Source: Proteus penneri
GTDB lineage: Bacteria; Pseudomonadota; Gammaproteobacteria; Enterobacterales; Enterobacteriaceae
Assembly (NCBI RefSeq): GCF_003144535.1
Contig: NZ_PHFJ01000002.1
Location: forward strand, 342,813-406,812
DNA length: 64,000 nt
Direction: 5' to 3'
Part shown: in pieces, positions 1 to 8,801 of the stretch
Position numbering within the stretch: the first letter of the stretch is position 1
How the letters are laid out: the number at the start of each line of letters is the position of its first letter
Program-made: the position numbers and the translations under genes
The notes under the pieces: model-generated
Database searches by the model: none
Seen by the model: the letters and a program-made list of their open reading frames with translations, nothing else
Told to the model about the DNA's origin: nothing

Positions 1-2
1 GT

Positions 3-1556
3 GAAGCACTTATTAATAAAGAAAATTCTGTTTGGGTAACCCAAATATTAAATGAGCATGCGGAATTTTTTAATACGATTGAATCATCGCCATTAAATGA
101 ATCACAGTGTCGTGCCGTAATTAATGGAGAAGAAAATATTCTTGTTCTCGCTGGTGCAGGAAGTGGTAAAACATCGGTATTAGTTGCCAGAGCGGGGTGG
201 CTATTACGTCGCCAATTGGCACAACCTGATCAAATTTTATTACTTGCTTTTGGGCGTAAAGCCGCACAAGAAATGAATGAAAGGCTTTCTAGTCGTTTAA
301 ATAGCGATATTATGGCAAAAACGTTTCATGCACTGGCATTATCCATTATTCAACAAGCGACAAAAAAGCACCCCAAAATTAGTGAGCTTGAAATAAATAG
401 TGAAAAAAGAAGAACTCTATTATTAGGTGAATGGAGAGCTCAGTGTCAGCAGAAAAAAGCACAAGCAAAAGGATGGCGAGAGTGGTTATCTCAAGAGTTT
501 GAATGGGATATCCCTGATGGTGAGTTTTGGCATGATAAAAAATTAGAAAACCAAGTTGCTGTAAGATTAGAGCGTTGGGTTGGTCTATTAAGGATGCAAG
601 GTGGTAGCCAAAAATCTCTGATTGAAAGTGTGGATCCCGAATATACCGAATCTTTTAAAAAGTATTTAAAATTATTATCGCCATTATTAAAAGCTTGGAA
701 AACCGCATTAAAAGAAGAAGATGCGATCGATTTTTCAGGCTTATTGCATCAAGCTATTAACCTTATTGAAAAAGGGCGTTTCATTAGCCCATGGAAACAT
801 ATTCTTGTTGATGAGTTCCAAGATATTTCACCATTAAGAGCTTCATTATTAACCGCATTAAAACAGCAAAATAAACAAACATCTCTATTTGCAGTAGGAG
901 ATGATTGGCAAGCCATTTATCGTTTTAGTGGTGCGGAATTATTATTAACGACTTCTTTCCATCACGCTTTTGGTGAAGGTGCTGAATGCGCATTAGATAC
1001 GACTTATCGTTTTAATGACACGATAGGAAATGTTGCCAATACGTTTATTCAACAGAATCCAGTTCAATTATCTAAACCGTTAAATAGTCTAGTGAAAGGT
1101 AATAAAAAGTCTGTTGTATTGTTATCTGACGATCAACTTGAAAATTTACTAAATAAAATGAGTGGTTATGTAGAAGAAAATGAAACTATTCTTTTACTCG
1201 CTCGTTATCACTATTTAAAACCAGAATTATTAAAAAAAGCTAAGACACGTTGGCCTAAATTAAATTTAGAATTTATGACTTTTCATGCATCGAAGGGGCA
1301 ACAAGCTGATTACGTTATTATTTTAGGTTTACAAGAGGGTAAAGATGGTTTCCCTGCACCTGCAAGGGAATCAATTATTGAATTAGCGTTATTACCAAAA
1401 GTTGAAGATTATCCTAATGCGGAAGAACGACGTTTAATGTATGTCGCATTAACAAGAGCAAAAACACAAGTATGGCTATTATTTAATAAACAACAGCCAT
1501 CTTGTTTTGTTTTAGAGCTAAAATCTCAAGGTGTTCCTATACAGCGAAAACCTTAA
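3..1556 (+). CDS. helD: DNA helicase IV, 5' end cut by window
   Basis: Superfamily 1 3'-5' DNA helicase. The reading frame is open from base 3, so the gene begins before the window; 517 residues are visible against about 684 in E. coli HelD, so roughly the first quarter is missing. Seen motifs: Walker A GAGSGKT (visible residues 51-57), Walker B DEFQD, GDDWQAIYRFSGAE (motif III), FMTFHASKGQQADYVI (motif V) and RRLMYVALTRAK (motif VI), all in UvrD/Rep order. It converges on mgsA with only two bases between the stop codons, the same neighbour as in E. coli. An apparent TTG start at 216 is inside the gene and is not the real start, because the Walker A motif lies upstream of it. Confidence 0.95.
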   Translation, partial: EALINKENSVWVTQILNEHAEFFNTIESSPLNESQCRAVINGEENILVLAGAGSGKTSVLVARAGWLLRRQLAQPDQILLLAFGRKAAQEMNERLSSRLNSDIMAKTFHALALSIIQQATKKHPKISELEINSEKRRTLLLGEWRAQCQQKKAQAKGWREWLSQEFEWDIPDGEFWHDKKLENQVAVRLERWVGLLRMQGGSQKSLIESVDPEYTESFKKYLKLLSPLLKAWKTALKEEDAIDFSGLLHQAINLIEKGRFISPWKHILVDEFQDISPLRASLLTALKQQNKQTSLFAVGDDWQAIYRFSGAELLLTTSFHHAFGEGAECALDTTYRFNDTIGNVANTFIQQNPVQLSKPLNSLVKGNKKSVVLLSDDQLENLLNKMSGYVEENETILLLARYHYLKPELLKKAKTRWPKLNLEFMTFHASKGQQADYVIILGLQEGKDGFPAPARESIIELALLPKVEDYPNAEERRLMYVALTRAKTQVWLLFNKQQPSCFVLELKSQGVPIQRKP

Positions 1557-1558
1557 AA

Positions 1559-2017
1559 TTATTTTAGTCTTTCTTTTAAATAACCTTCGTAATCAGGAAT
1601 TTTAATTGTTGATTCTTGTGAAAACAGAGGCGATGAAATTAAAAAGTTCGCGGTTGCACGATTGGTGGCAACCGGAATATTCCATACTGTTGCTAAGCGT
1701 AGAAGGGCTTTAACATCTGGGTCGTGGGGAACGGCGTTCAATGGGTCCCAAAAGAAAATCATAATGTCGATTTTTTTTTCAGCGATCATTGCACCTATTT
1801 GTTGGTCACCGCCCATTGGGCCACTTAGCATTTGAGTAACACTTAGGCCTGTGTGCTGGTTAATTAAATTTCCTGTGGTTCCTGTTGCAAATAACTTATG
1901 TAGAGACAGTTGTTCACGATTATTTTGAACCCATTCAAGTAATGAGCTTTTGCAGTGATCATGGGCAACAAGCGCGATATTTTTTTCTTTTAAGAGCGTG
2001 CGGTCAATTTGTTCCAT
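1559..2017 (-). CDS. mgsA: Methylglyoxal synthase
   Basis: Converts dihydroxyacetone phosphate to methylglyoxal and phosphate in the cytosol, a bypass of lower glycolysis used when sugar phosphates accumulate. 152 residues, the same length as the E. coli enzyme. The phosphate-binding FATGTTGN segment and the active-site run [11 protein letters not shown] are intact, and the catalytic Asp falls at residue 71 exactly as in E. coli. The C-terminal [12 protein letters not shown] is also conserved. ATG start at 2017. Lies tail to tail with helD and divergently from yccU, the conserved enterobacterial arrangement. Confidence 0.97.
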   Translation of the reverse strand: MEQIDRTLLKEKNIALVAHDHCKSSLLEWVQNNREQLSLHKLFATGTTGNLINQHTGLSVTQMLSGPMGGDQQIGAMIAEKKIDIMIFFWDPLNAVPHDPDVKALLRLATVWNIPVATNRATANFLISSPLFSQESTIKIPDYEGYLKERLK

Positions 2018-2154
2018 TTGATACCTTTAAAAATAAATATAGTTATTGTTTCAGCTGTCAAAATACCTTTTTTTTATCTTACAAGCTATGAACGGATCAA
2101 GATACTATGATGTATCATAATATTTTCAATCTTCATGATGAACGGAGTATATAA

Positions 2155-2568
2155 ATGGTGGACTCAGACATTTATGACATTTTAAGAAGTGTCAAAACAA
2201 TTGCACTTGTTGGAGCGAGTAGCAAAGAAGATCGCCCAAGCTATAAAGTCATGAAATTCCTATTAGAACAAGGCTATGATGTTATTCCTGTCAATCCAAG
2301 CATGTCAGGGCAAACCTTATTAGGGCAGAAATGCTATGCCTCATTAAAAGATATTCCTATTGCTGTTGATATGGTGGATGTTTTTCGTCAATCTGACGTT
2401 GCATTAGAAATTGCACAAGAAGCAATTGCAATTAATGCCAAAGTATTATGGTTGCAGATTGGTGTTATCAATGAAGATGCCAAAGAGTTAGCAGAAAAAG
2501 CAGGATTACGAGTTGTTATGGATCGCTGTCCTAAAAAAGAAATTGAAGCACATGGACTTCCTTGGTAA
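2155..2568 (+). CDS. yccU: CoA-binding domain protein YccU
   Basis: 137 residues, one Rossmann-like CoA-binding domain (CoA_binding_2 family). The nucleotide-binding turn IALVGASSKEDRPSYKVM lies near residues 16-33, followed by GYDVIPVNPS and a C-terminal VMDRCPKKE. The family binds coenzyme A or a related nucleotide, but the cellular role is not established. Start ATG at 2155 follows GGAG at about 2143. Sits between mgsA and hspQ as in E. coli, and is followed by an intrinsic hairpin at 2582-2607 that separates it from convergent hspQ. Confidence 0.92.
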   Translation: MVDSDIYDILRSVKTIALVGASSKEDRPSYKVMKFLLEQGYDVIPVNPSMSGQTLLGQKCYASLKDIPIAVDMVDVFRQSDVALEIAQEAIAINAKVLWLQIGVINEDAKELAEKAGLRVVMDRCPKKEIEAHGLPW

Positions 2569-2581
2569 TGAACTAAAATAA

Positions 2582-2607
2582 AATCGCCGAAAACAAATTC
2601 GGCGATT
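2582..2607 (+). terminator. Hairpin between yccU and hspQ
   Basis: Perfect 10-bp inverted repeat, AATCGCCGAA with TTCGGCGATT around a 6-base loop, immediately after yccU. The tail is only weakly T-rich (ATCATATTT). It lies between convergent genes and may serve both. Confidence 0.6.
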
Positions 2608-2647
2608 ATCATATTTATTCAGCTCACAGCTTATTTAGATTATTCGG

Positions 2648-2968
2648 TTAATTTCGTAATTGTGGAGCCTGTAATTGGCTACGAATTGACTGCGATAGCT
2701 CATCCAATGAGTCATTATCTAAGTGTTCATCTGAAACTTCATAAGTTATCTGTGCTTCAGCAAGATAAGTATGAACGGGCTGTCCTTCATCATCTTCCAT
2801 CACAACATGGTACCAAGGTGCTGCTCGCAAGGTCACATTAGATGCAATATCATCCTCATTAGGCTGATCAAGGGAATATTCAGCATCCACATCGACAACA
2901 ACGCCTAAGTAGCCGAGTAATTTATGTCTAACTTGCTGTCCTATCCCAAATTTGCTGGCGGTCATCAT
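2648..2968 (-). CDS. hspQ: Heat shock protein HspQ (hemimethylated-DNA-binding YccV fold)
   Basis: 106 residues, one more than E. coli HspQ. HspQ is a small heat-shock protein that slows DnaA degradation and acts as a specificity factor for the Lon protease. The diagnostic segments [20 protein letters not shown] and [13 protein letters not shown] and the C-terminal QLQAPQLRN are present. Two adjacent ATG codons compete for the start (2968 and 2965); both are in range of a strong GGAGGT at 2975-2980. A good sigma-32 promoter lies 38 bases upstream, which agrees with the known heat-shock control of the family. Confidence 0.95.
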   Translation of the reverse strand: MMTASKFGIGQQVRHKLLGYLGVVVDVDAEYSLDQPNEDDIASNVTLRAAPWYHVVMEDDEGQPVHTYLAEAQITYEVSDEHLDNDSLDELSQSIRSQLQAPQLRN

Positions 2969-3005
2969 AGTATCACCTCCATATAGCCTTGCTTATTGGT
3001 TATAT

Positions 3006-3033
3006 ATATGAGGGTACAAAGTGAAATTTCAAG
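3006..3033 (-). promoter_or_regulatory. Sigma-32 heat-shock promoter of hspQ
   Basis: On the minus strand the sequence reads CTTGAAA (3033-3027), 12 bases, then CCCTCATAT (3014-3006). This fits the sigma-32 pattern CTTGAAA / CCCCATnT, with a spacer at the short edge of the usual range. It is placed correctly for a short leader to the hspQ start at 2968. Confidence 0.7.
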
Positions 3034-3165
3034 GATTTGAAAAAAATATAATCCTTTGCTTTCATTATGAATAAAGAACCTCACAAAATCAGATTATCTA
3101 TTGTATAAAGAAAAGACAATAACCTGAGTAGAATTTTTATTTTAACAACACTATCAGGAGAGCAT

Positions 3166-3447
3166 ATGAAAATGGGTAGAGAATATATTATTCAAGGGCG
3201 TGTGCAAGGCGTTGGATTCCGTTTTTTTACTTATCAATGGATGAAAAAACAACCAATAACAGGGTATGTTTGGAATCGTGATGACGGTAGCGTGGGAGTA
3301 AAGGCTTTCGCGAAAGAGAATGCATTAAAAGAATTTGAAGATTGGTTAGAAGCTGGTGGACCAAGAAGTGCTAATATTACATTTTGGTCAGCGACACCTT
3401 GTGAATATGAACAGATGGCAGATTTTTCAATCCACCATTATGAGTAA
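3166..3447 (+). CDS. yccX: Acylphosphatase
   Basis: Hydrolyses the carboxyl-phosphate bond of acylphosphates. 93 residues, the normal length. The acylphosphatase signature GRVQGVGFRFF carries the phosphate-binding Arg19, and the second active-site residue, Asn37, lies in GYVWNRDDGSV. The C-terminal GGPRSA turn is also conserved. Start ATG 3166 follows CAGGAGAG; a second in-frame ATG two codons later is also possible. The neighbours hspQ and tusE match the E. coli order, but rlmI, which lies between hspQ and yccX in E. coli, is absent here. Confidence 0.95.
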   Translation: MKMGREYIIQGRVQGVGFRFFTYQWMKKQPITGYVWNRDDGSVGVKAFAKENALKEFEDWLEAGGPRSANITFWSATPCEYEQMADFSIHHYE

Positions 3448-3491
3448 TATTGTTTTAATGATTTTTAATTATCTTTTATCTAAAGATAATA

Positions 3492-3821
3492 TTAAATACA
3501 TTTAACGGGTTTTGGTAAACCAGCGAGTTTTGTCGCTTGTTTTGCAGGGCCTTTAGGAAATAAACGATAAAGATAACGGCTATTTCCTTTTTCATCGCCA
3601 TATTTTTGTGCAAGCGCTTTTACTAACATACGAATAGCGGGGGAGGTATTAAATTCTAAATAAAACTGTCGAACAAAACGGATAATTTCCCAGTGCTGTT
3701 CTGTTAGCTCAATTTCTTCTAATTCAGCTAATATTGGAACCATATCTTCATTCCATTCATTGCTATTTTTTAAATAACCATGACTATCTGTCTCGATTTC
3801 TTTTCCGTTAAATACAAACAT
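3492..3821 (-). CDS. tusE: Sulfurtransferase TusE
   Basis: Last carrier of the Tus sulfur relay. It accepts persulfide from TusBCD and hands it to MnmA for 2-thiouridine formation at the tRNA wobble base. 109 residues from ATG 3821, the E. coli length. The C-terminal [20 protein letters not shown] is almost invariant, and the catalytic Cys108 is the penultimate residue (PVKCI). An in-frame TTG 15 bases further upstream would add five residues, but the ATG gives the family length. The gene converges on yccX across a weak hairpin at about 3469-3492. Confidence 0.96.
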   Translation of the reverse strand: MFVFNGKEIETDSHGYLKNSNEWNEDMVPILAELEEIELTEQHWEIIRFVRQFYLEFNTSPAIRMLVKALAQKYGDEKGNSRYLYRLFPKGPAKQATKLAGLPKPVKCI

Positions 3822-4003
3822 GTGCGTAGCAACCAATCAAAAATAATATTGCTAATTTATCAAAAATAAGGGAAATACCCAAGTAGAACCCATAAATCGT
3901 TGATAAATTAAGCCATTGACTTGTAATGCGTTTAATTTTACGGCAAACAGTACAATAAGGGCTTTACAACATAAGCTTAGGTGTTTATATTGCTCCCCAT
4001 TGC

Positions 4004-4091
4004 GGAGGGGTGGCCGAGCGGCTGAAGGCAGCGGTCTTGAAAACCGCCGATGGGAAACCATCCGAGAGTTCGAATCTCTCCTCCTCCGCCA
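4004..4091 (+). tRNA. serT: tRNA-Ser(UGA)
   Basis: An 88-nt class II tRNA. The acceptor stem GGAGGGG pairs with CTCCTCC (one G-U) before GCCA. The anticodon stem GCGGT/ACCGC holds the loop CTTGAAA with anticodon TGA. A long variable arm and the T arm GAGAG-TTCGAAT-CTCTC follow, and CCA is encoded. Position next to tusE corresponds to E. coli serT. The 3' end is a common integration site, and an integrase remnant follows directly. Confidence 0.97.
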
Positions 4092-4244
4092 TTTCATCAT
4101 CGCCTAGCATTTCCTTATCCCAAGTAAATCAAGCATTCCAACTAAATCCCATCATTCCAACGTCTACTAACGTCCATTGAAAGCTATCTACTTTAGCTGG
4201 TACAAATAGGGTACATTTATACCTTATGATTTGAGTCCTCCCAA

Positions 4245-4350
4245 ATGAAGCTAACCGTTAAACAATTGATCCTAGTAAATCTAAAGAGAAAGATTGCTAG
4301 CTATTTGATAGTGGTGGGTTGTATCTAGGCTGAGAGTGGTAATCGTAGCC
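4245..4350 (+). pseudogene. Tyrosine-integrase N-terminal remnant
   Basis: Starting at ATG 4245 the sequence encodes MKLTVKQLI, the usual opening of P4-type integrases. After a one-frame slip it continues SKSKEKD(C), stop, LFDSGGLYL, stop, then SGNRS, which is the integrase motif KPKEKDYKLFDGGGLYL in decayed form. Two stops and at least one frameshift lie within about 100 bases, so this is not functional. It lies about 150 bp downstream of serT, where an island integrase would be expected, and marks an old integration event. The boundaries are approximate and nothing beyond about residue 40 of the integrase can be recognised. Confidence 0.65.
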
Positions 4351-4541
4351 AGTCCCCATTAAAGCTAATGGTATTGATATTAATGCGCTGGAGTTAATGA
4401 TCTGTCAGAAAGGAAACTAATTAATTTCACAGGTTGTTATGAGTAGTTTGTTAACAGAGTCGTAGATAGTTACTTGCTAGAATCTGTATGTAAATGTAAT
4501 CTTTAATGCCTATTCATGTTTGTAACGAGATTTCTATCAAA

Positions 4542-5225
4542 ATGAAAAATTTATTAGTTTCAATTGGTTGTGCTTTTACTTTATCTGGGTGTGCTGTGAC
4601 TGAATATAATTACACTCCAGACTTGTATAAAATAAGTGAGCCGAAAGTAGGGAGTGTTAATCGTGCGACCATAGGTCAAAGTTTAGTAAGAGAAGGTAAT
4701 ATAAGTGAACTAAGAGCGATTAAGGTACTAAACCCAATACAAATAGATCTGGCCTATAAAATTATTCCTGGTGTATTCAAAAAAGTTGGTTCAAGCGACA
4801 AAGGCGATTTTTATATGCCAACTCAAACTATTGACTCTGGTTCTGTAGTTGTTGAGGTTCTTGGCCAGCCATGGAGTTCAATTTTAATAAAAAAAGGAGC
4901 TAAGGCTGATGAGATTTGTATTGTAACTGACTTAAATGTTGCTGTTTGTAGTGATAAGGCTAAGATTGAATATCTTAAGTTGAATAATTCCGATGGTAAT
5001 TCATTTGAGCAGGCTTTAATTTTTAATGGAATAAATAATCAAATTGTAGATGTTAGTTATAGAAAAATAGGCTCAAACATAGAAAATCAAGGGTTTGGTA
5101 ACAACATTCAATTTAATCTTAAAGAAAGTAATATTATCTCCTATGAAAATGTTAAATTGAAAGTTATAAATAGTTCTGATAATTCATTAACGTATGAAGT
5201 GATAAGTAATTTTTCTAGTAATTAA
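4542..5225 (+). CDS. Putative lipoprotein, unknown function
   Basis: 227 residues from ATG 4542. The first residues form a lipoprotein signal with lipobox LSGC (Cys17), so the mature protein should be lipid-anchored, probably in the outer membrane. An upstream in-frame ATG at 4506 would add 12 hydrophilic residues before the signal and is unlikely. The rest is soluble, rich in Asn, Ser and Ile, with no domain I recognise. It sits alone behind the serT integrase ruin and is AT-rich, so it is probably residual island cargo. Confidence 0.7.
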   Translation: MKNLLVSIGCAFTLSGCAVTEYNYTPDLYKISEPKVGSVNRATIGQSLVREGNISELRAIKVLNPIQIDLAYKIIPGVFKKVGSSDKGDFYMPTQTIDSGSVVVEVLGQPWSSILIKKGAKADEICIVTDLNVAVCSDKAKIEYLKLNNSDGNSFEQALIFNGINNQIVDVSYRKIGSNIENQGFGNNIQFNLKESNIISYENVKLKVINSSDNSLTYEVISNFSSN

Positions 5226-5530
5226 AATTATCAAAAATGAATGGTTGTCTCCTCAAAATATAGCGTTAAACAAAGAAGTTACTTTATCTGTTTAACGCTG
5301 CTATTGTAATTTGAAATAAACTAGTGACAAGAACACATGATAGTTTATGGTTAGGGTTATTTTTGTATTGTAATTAGAATGGACATAAAAGGCTTTTTAA
5401 TTAGATAGTTAACAGCATTAGTGAAATAAGCTGACATATCAGACTCGAATATTTCTTTATTGCTAGATATCGCACTATTAAAACGAATTTATTTTTTAGT
5501 CATAAAAAGATAATTTTCATTGATGATGTT
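5226..5530. other. Intergenic region with inverted repeat
   Basis: No convincing gene. An 11-bp inverted repeat (AGCGTTAAACA with TGTTTAACGCT, about 5261-5299) follows the lipoprotein gene but lacks a T-run. On the minus strand about 40 codons between stops (roughly 5370-5490) look faintly protein-like but have no start codon or ribosome site. Confidence 0.5.
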
Positions 5531-5549
5531 AATGATAATTGTTATCATT
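5531..5549. promoter_or_regulatory. Fur box upstream of siderophore-binding protein gene
   Basis: AATGATAATTGTTATCATT is a 19-base near-perfect palindrome of the Fur type, ending 25 bases before the ATG at 5575. This predicts repression by Fur-iron and expression on iron starvation. Confidence 0.85.
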
Positions 5550-5574
5550 AACTCTCTGTTATGGAGAGTATACA

Positions 5575-6702
5575 ATGAAAAATAAATATCACCTATTAGC
5601 AATATCTCTTTCTGCATTGCTTCCTTTTAGCGCATTGGCTACAACATATCCTGTTACAATTACGGATACTGATGGGCAAAAAATAACGTTAAAACATGAA
5701 CCAAAACGTGTTGTATTACAAGATGGTAGAGATATTTTAACGCTGGCTTTGCTTGATAGAAATAATCCGTTTGAAAGAGTTGTAGCATGGAATAATAATC
5801 TAAAAAAATCGGATCCACAGACAGTTTCTTTACTAGAACAGAAATGGAAATCTAATATAAATTCAATCCCTGATATGGGATTTAATGACAAAGGTGAAGT
5901 GAATGCAGAGCAAGTTATTGCACAACAACCCGATGTTGTGATTGCGCAACTCAGAGCCAAACCCGCACTAGAAGGATCGGGTGTTGTCAGTATTTTAAAA
6001 GAAGCCAATATTCCTATTATTTATGTTGATACTTTCTTAGAACCAGTCAAAAACACGAAAGAAAGTGTAGAGCTTCTTGGTATCATTTTAAATAAAGAAA
6101 GTGAAGCTAAAGAATATACTGATTTTTATCAACAACACCTAGATAGTATCAAAAATAAAACTCAAGAAATTAAAAATAAGCCACGTGTATTTGTAGAGGC
6201 AAAGGCTGGAGCAAATGGTGATGGGTGTTGCTTTACACATAATAATGCGGGTTGGGGGGGGTTGATTCAAGCTGTTGGGGGTGACAATATTGGTAGTCAT
6301 TTCTTACCAGGAGCTTCAGGTGTTATTTCTTTAGAGCAAGTTATTAGTACTAAACCTGATGTATATATTGTAACGGGATCTCGCTGGATTAATAAAAATA
6401 GTATTGCTGCACCATTTGGTTATGGAGTATCTAGCAAAGAGACTCAAGAAGGCTTCAAACGATTGAAGAGTCGAATTGGATTTAATCAAATCGCTGCGGT
6501 TGAAAATGGGCAATTATATGGTATATATCATAATTTCTATAATCATCCATATAACATTGTTGGTTTAGAATATTTAGCAACCTTCATTTACCCAGAACAA
6601 TTTGCAGAATTAAAACCAGAGAATACTTATAAAGAGATAATAGAAAAATATACAACATTACCTAGCGCTAAATTTCTTTGGGCGGCGAAAGCAGATAAAT
6701 AA
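5575..6702 (+). CDS. Iron-siderophore ABC transporter substrate-binding protein
   Basis: 375 residues with a signal peptide cleaved after SALA. The body is a TroA/FepB-type periplasmic binding protein (PF01497): the opening TDTDGQKITLKHEPKRVV, then AEQVIAQQPDVVIAQ, and a C-terminal half with SLEQVISTKPDVYIVTG. It would carry a ferric siderophore, or possibly haem, to an inner-membrane FecCD permease. Start ATG 5575 follows GGAGAG; an upstream in-frame ATG at 5539 lies inside the Fur box and is rejected. No permease or ATPase is adjacent; the only matching set in the window is at 44.3-46.2 kb. A hairpin with T-run ends the gene. Confidence 0.88.
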   Translation: MKNKYHLLAISLSALLPFSALATTYPVTITDTDGQKITLKHEPKRVVLQDGRDILTLALLDRNNPFERVVAWNNNLKKSDPQTVSLLEQKWKSNINSIPDMGFNDKGEVNAEQVIAQQPDVVIAQLRAKPALEGSGVVSILKEANIPIIYVDTFLEPVKNTKESVELLGIILNKESEAKEYTDFYQQHLDSIKNKTQEIKNKPRVFVEAKAGANGDGCCFTHNNAGWGGLIQAVGGDNIGSHFLPGASGVISLEQVISTKPDVYIVTGSRWINKNSIAAPFGYGVSSKETQEGFKRLKSRIGFNQIAAVENGQLYGIYHNFYNHPYNIVGLEYLATFIYPEQFAELKPENTYKEIIEKYTTLPSAKFLWAAKADK

Positions 6703-6715
6703 AAATGTTAAATAT

Positions 6716-6740
6716 AGCCCTTGAGTTTAAGGGCTTTTTA
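6716..6740 (+). terminator. Intrinsic terminator of siderophore-binding protein gene
   Basis: AGCCCTT, a short loop, AAGGGCT, then TTTTTAT, 13 bases after the stop codon. Confidence 0.8.
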
Positions 6741-6762
6741 TATTCATCTACATTTCGGCCAA

Positions 6763-7011
6763 TCAAAGTATTTGGCTTAATAAAGTTAAAATAAGGCTAA
6801 TAGCTATAATAATAAGTAAATCAATTTTCACAAAACTTAATTCAAAACCAATGATATGCATGACTCGTATTTTTGTTGGTCTTGGGCCTTTGGCTAAAGA
6901 AAAATAGCGATTCAAAATCCACGCACTGAGTGGTGCTGTTATTGCTTTAATGGCGGGGCAAGAAAAGGGATAGGCAATATTACCCACTTGCTTGTCGAAC
7001 AATTTGGGCAT
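6763..7011 (-). CDS. Small hypothetical membrane protein, uncertain
   Basis: 82-codon reading frame, ATG at 7011. The first half is soluble-looking, with SLAKGPRPTKIR. The last 20 residues are a hydrophobic segment (LLIIIAISLILTLLSQIL) that could be a membrane helix. I see no Shine-Dalgarno before the ATG and do not recognise the family, so it may be a fragment of a larger lost gene. It converges on the siderophore-binding protein gene and would share its terminator. Confidence 0.35.
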   Translation of the reverse strand: MPKLFDKQVGNIAYPFSCPAIKAITAPLSAWILNRYFSLAKGPRPTKIRVMHIIGFELSFVKIDLLIIIAISLILTLLSQIL

Positions 7012-7272
7012 CAGCTATTAGTTAGTCTAAATTACGATCCGTTTCCGAAAAAATAGATATTGTTTTAGTATGGTTCAGAAATAATCCACTAGGAAAAGTG
7101 GGATATTAGATGATAGATAACTGATTGAAAAACAATATTCTGCATTCAATTTAGGCATTCGATTGTTGTTATTATAGGGTTTTACTCATCAACATAATTT
7201 CTTTGTTCTATAATTAATCAAATCTAGAGTATTAATATTTAATTCATTATTTAACATAATTGAGATGTCACT

Positions 7273-8214
7273 ATGGAATTAAAGGATTACTACGCCATAA
7301 TGGGTGTCAAACCCACTGATGATACTAAAACGATTAAAACGGCTTATCGTCGTTTAGCGAAAAAATATCACCCTGATGTAAGTAAAGAGCCAAATGCAGA
7401 AGAGCGTTTTAAAGAAATTGCTCAAGCATGGGAAATATTAGGAGATGAACAACGTAGAGCTGAATATGATGAGCTTTGGGCTCATCGTAACGATCCTAAA
7501 TTTAGGCAATTTACACAACAACATTCAAATAAGGATCAAGAAAGCTTTAGCCAAGAAGATTTTGATAATTTTTACACTTCATTTTTCGGTCAACATTCCC
7601 CATTTGAAGGGCGACGAGCTCAACATGCTCCTAAACAGCGCGGGCATGATTTAGAAATAGAATTAGCTGTTTTTCTGGAAGAATCACAGGAAGAACATAA
7701 GCGTACGATTAGCTATCACTTACCTGTTTATAATGTTTTCGGAATTTTGGAAGAAGAGATCCCTAAAACTTTAAATGTTAAAATTCCAGCTGGTGTTATT
7801 GATGGACAACGTATTCGTTTAAAAGGTCAGGGAACAATAGGTGAAAATGGAGGGGAGAATGGTGATTTATGGCTAACAATTCGTATTGCGCCTCATCCTC
7901 TATTTGATATTAAAGGTCATGATTTAGAAATAGTTGTCCCAGTCGCTCCTTGGGAAGCAGCATTAGGTGCAAAAATTCCTATACCTACAATAAAAGAAAA
8001 AATCTTGTTAACTATTCCGGCGGGAAGTCAGGCAGGACAAAAGCTACGTATTAAGGGAAAAGGGTTAGTCAGCAAAAAGGTCAGCGGTGATTTATATGCA
8101 ATTCTAAAAATTGTGATGCCACCTAAACCCGATGAAAAGATGCGCGAATTATGGCAACAAATTGCAGATAGCCAGACCGATTATAATCCACGTAAAGACT
8201 GGGAGAATAAATAA
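7273..8214 (+). CDS. cbpA: DnaJ-like co-chaperone CbpA (curved DNA-binding protein)
   Basis: DnaJ paralogue that stimulates DnaK and also binds curved DNA in the nucleoid. 313 residues. The N-terminal J domain (about 1-70) carries HPD at 33-35 ([10 protein letters not shown]). A Gly/Phe-type linker (GQHSPFEG) follows, then two beta-rich C-terminal peptide-binding domains ([17 protein letters not shown], then [17 protein letters not shown]). There is no zinc-finger region, which separates it from DnaJ. The stop overlaps the start of cbpM by one base (TAATG), so the two are translationally coupled. Confidence 0.95.
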   Translation: MELKDYYAIMGVKPTDDTKTIKTAYRRLAKKYHPDVSKEPNAEERFKEIAQAWEILGDEQRRAEYDELWAHRNDPKFRQFTQQHSNKDQESFSQEDFDNFYTSFFGQHSPFEGRRAQHAPKQRGHDLEIELAVFLEESQEEHKRTISYHLPVYNVFGILEEEIPKTLNVKIPAGVIDGQRIRLKGQGTIGENGGENGDLWLTIRIAPHPLFDIKGHDLEIVVPVAPWEAALGAKIPIPTIKEKILLTIPAGSQAGQKLRIKGKGLVSKKVSGDLYAILKIVMPPKPDEKMRELWQQIADSQTDYNPRKDWENK

Positions 8215-8513
8215 TGGGTCAATTAACAATATTTACTGTTACTGAGTTTTGTCATCATACGGGAATATCAAATGATGAGCTCAAAGAGTTTGTCGCTCTT
8301 GGGGTGATCGAACCACTAGAAATTGAAACTCAAGAGTGGTTTTTCGATGATAACGCTGTTGTGGTAACACATCGCGCATTAAAACTTCATAAAGAGCTTG
8401 CATTAGATTGGCATGGTATAGCCATAGCACTGACTTTATTAGATCAAAATGAACAGTTAAAACAAGAAAATAAGCAATTACGTCAGCAGTTAATGCGTTT
8501 TATAAATGAATAA
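8214..8513 (+). CDS. cbpM: Chaperone modulator CbpM
   Basis: 99 residues. CbpM is a MerR-fold protein that binds the CbpA J domain and inhibits both its co-chaperone and its DNA-binding activity. Family features seen are the N-terminal FTVTEFCHHTGISNDELKEF helix-turn-helix-like part, the aromatic QEWFFDD, and a C-terminal coiled coil (EQLKQENKQLRQQLM). The start overlaps the cbpA stop by one base. A strong hairpin terminator follows, so cbpA-cbpM is a two-gene operon. Confidence 0.95.
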   Translation: MGQLTIFTVTEFCHHTGISNDELKEFVALGVIEPLEIETQEWFFDDNAVVVTHRALKLHKELALDWHGIAIALTLLDQNEQLKQENKQLRQQLMRFINE

Positions 8514-8526
8514 AGATTAATAAATT

Positions 8527-8565
8527 AGCCACTAAAACAATAAATAGCTTTAGTGGCTATTTTTG
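8527..8565 (+). terminator. Intrinsic terminator of cbpAM
   Basis: AGCCACTAAA and TTTAGTGGCT form a 10-bp stem around a 12-base loop, followed by ATTTTTG. Confidence 0.85.
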
Positions 8566-8801
8566 TGCCTGAAATTTTATTAAAAAATTGTATTTATATA
8601 TTCCTTATTAATTGATTTTCTGCATTATTTCTCATTATTGCCTTCGATCTCTATTACTAGAGTACTTGCTTTAATAATAAGCAAAATGACGTTGAGATCA
8701 CACCTATAAACATAATTATTAAGTTATGATGAGCATAATATTAAACTTATCATTTTCTCTTTTTTCTTCATAAGAGATGTGTTTTTTGTAAGGGAAAAAT
8801 A

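Noticed and set aside
5370..5490. About 40 minus-strand codons with protein-like sequence between the lipoprotein and the Fur box
   Set aside because: No start codon or ribosome site and too short to identify; could be chance in AT-rich DNA.
5539..5574. Upstream ATG at 5539 as the start of the siderophore-binding protein
   Set aside because: It lies inside the Fur box and before the ribosome site; the ATG at 5575 opens a normal signal peptide.
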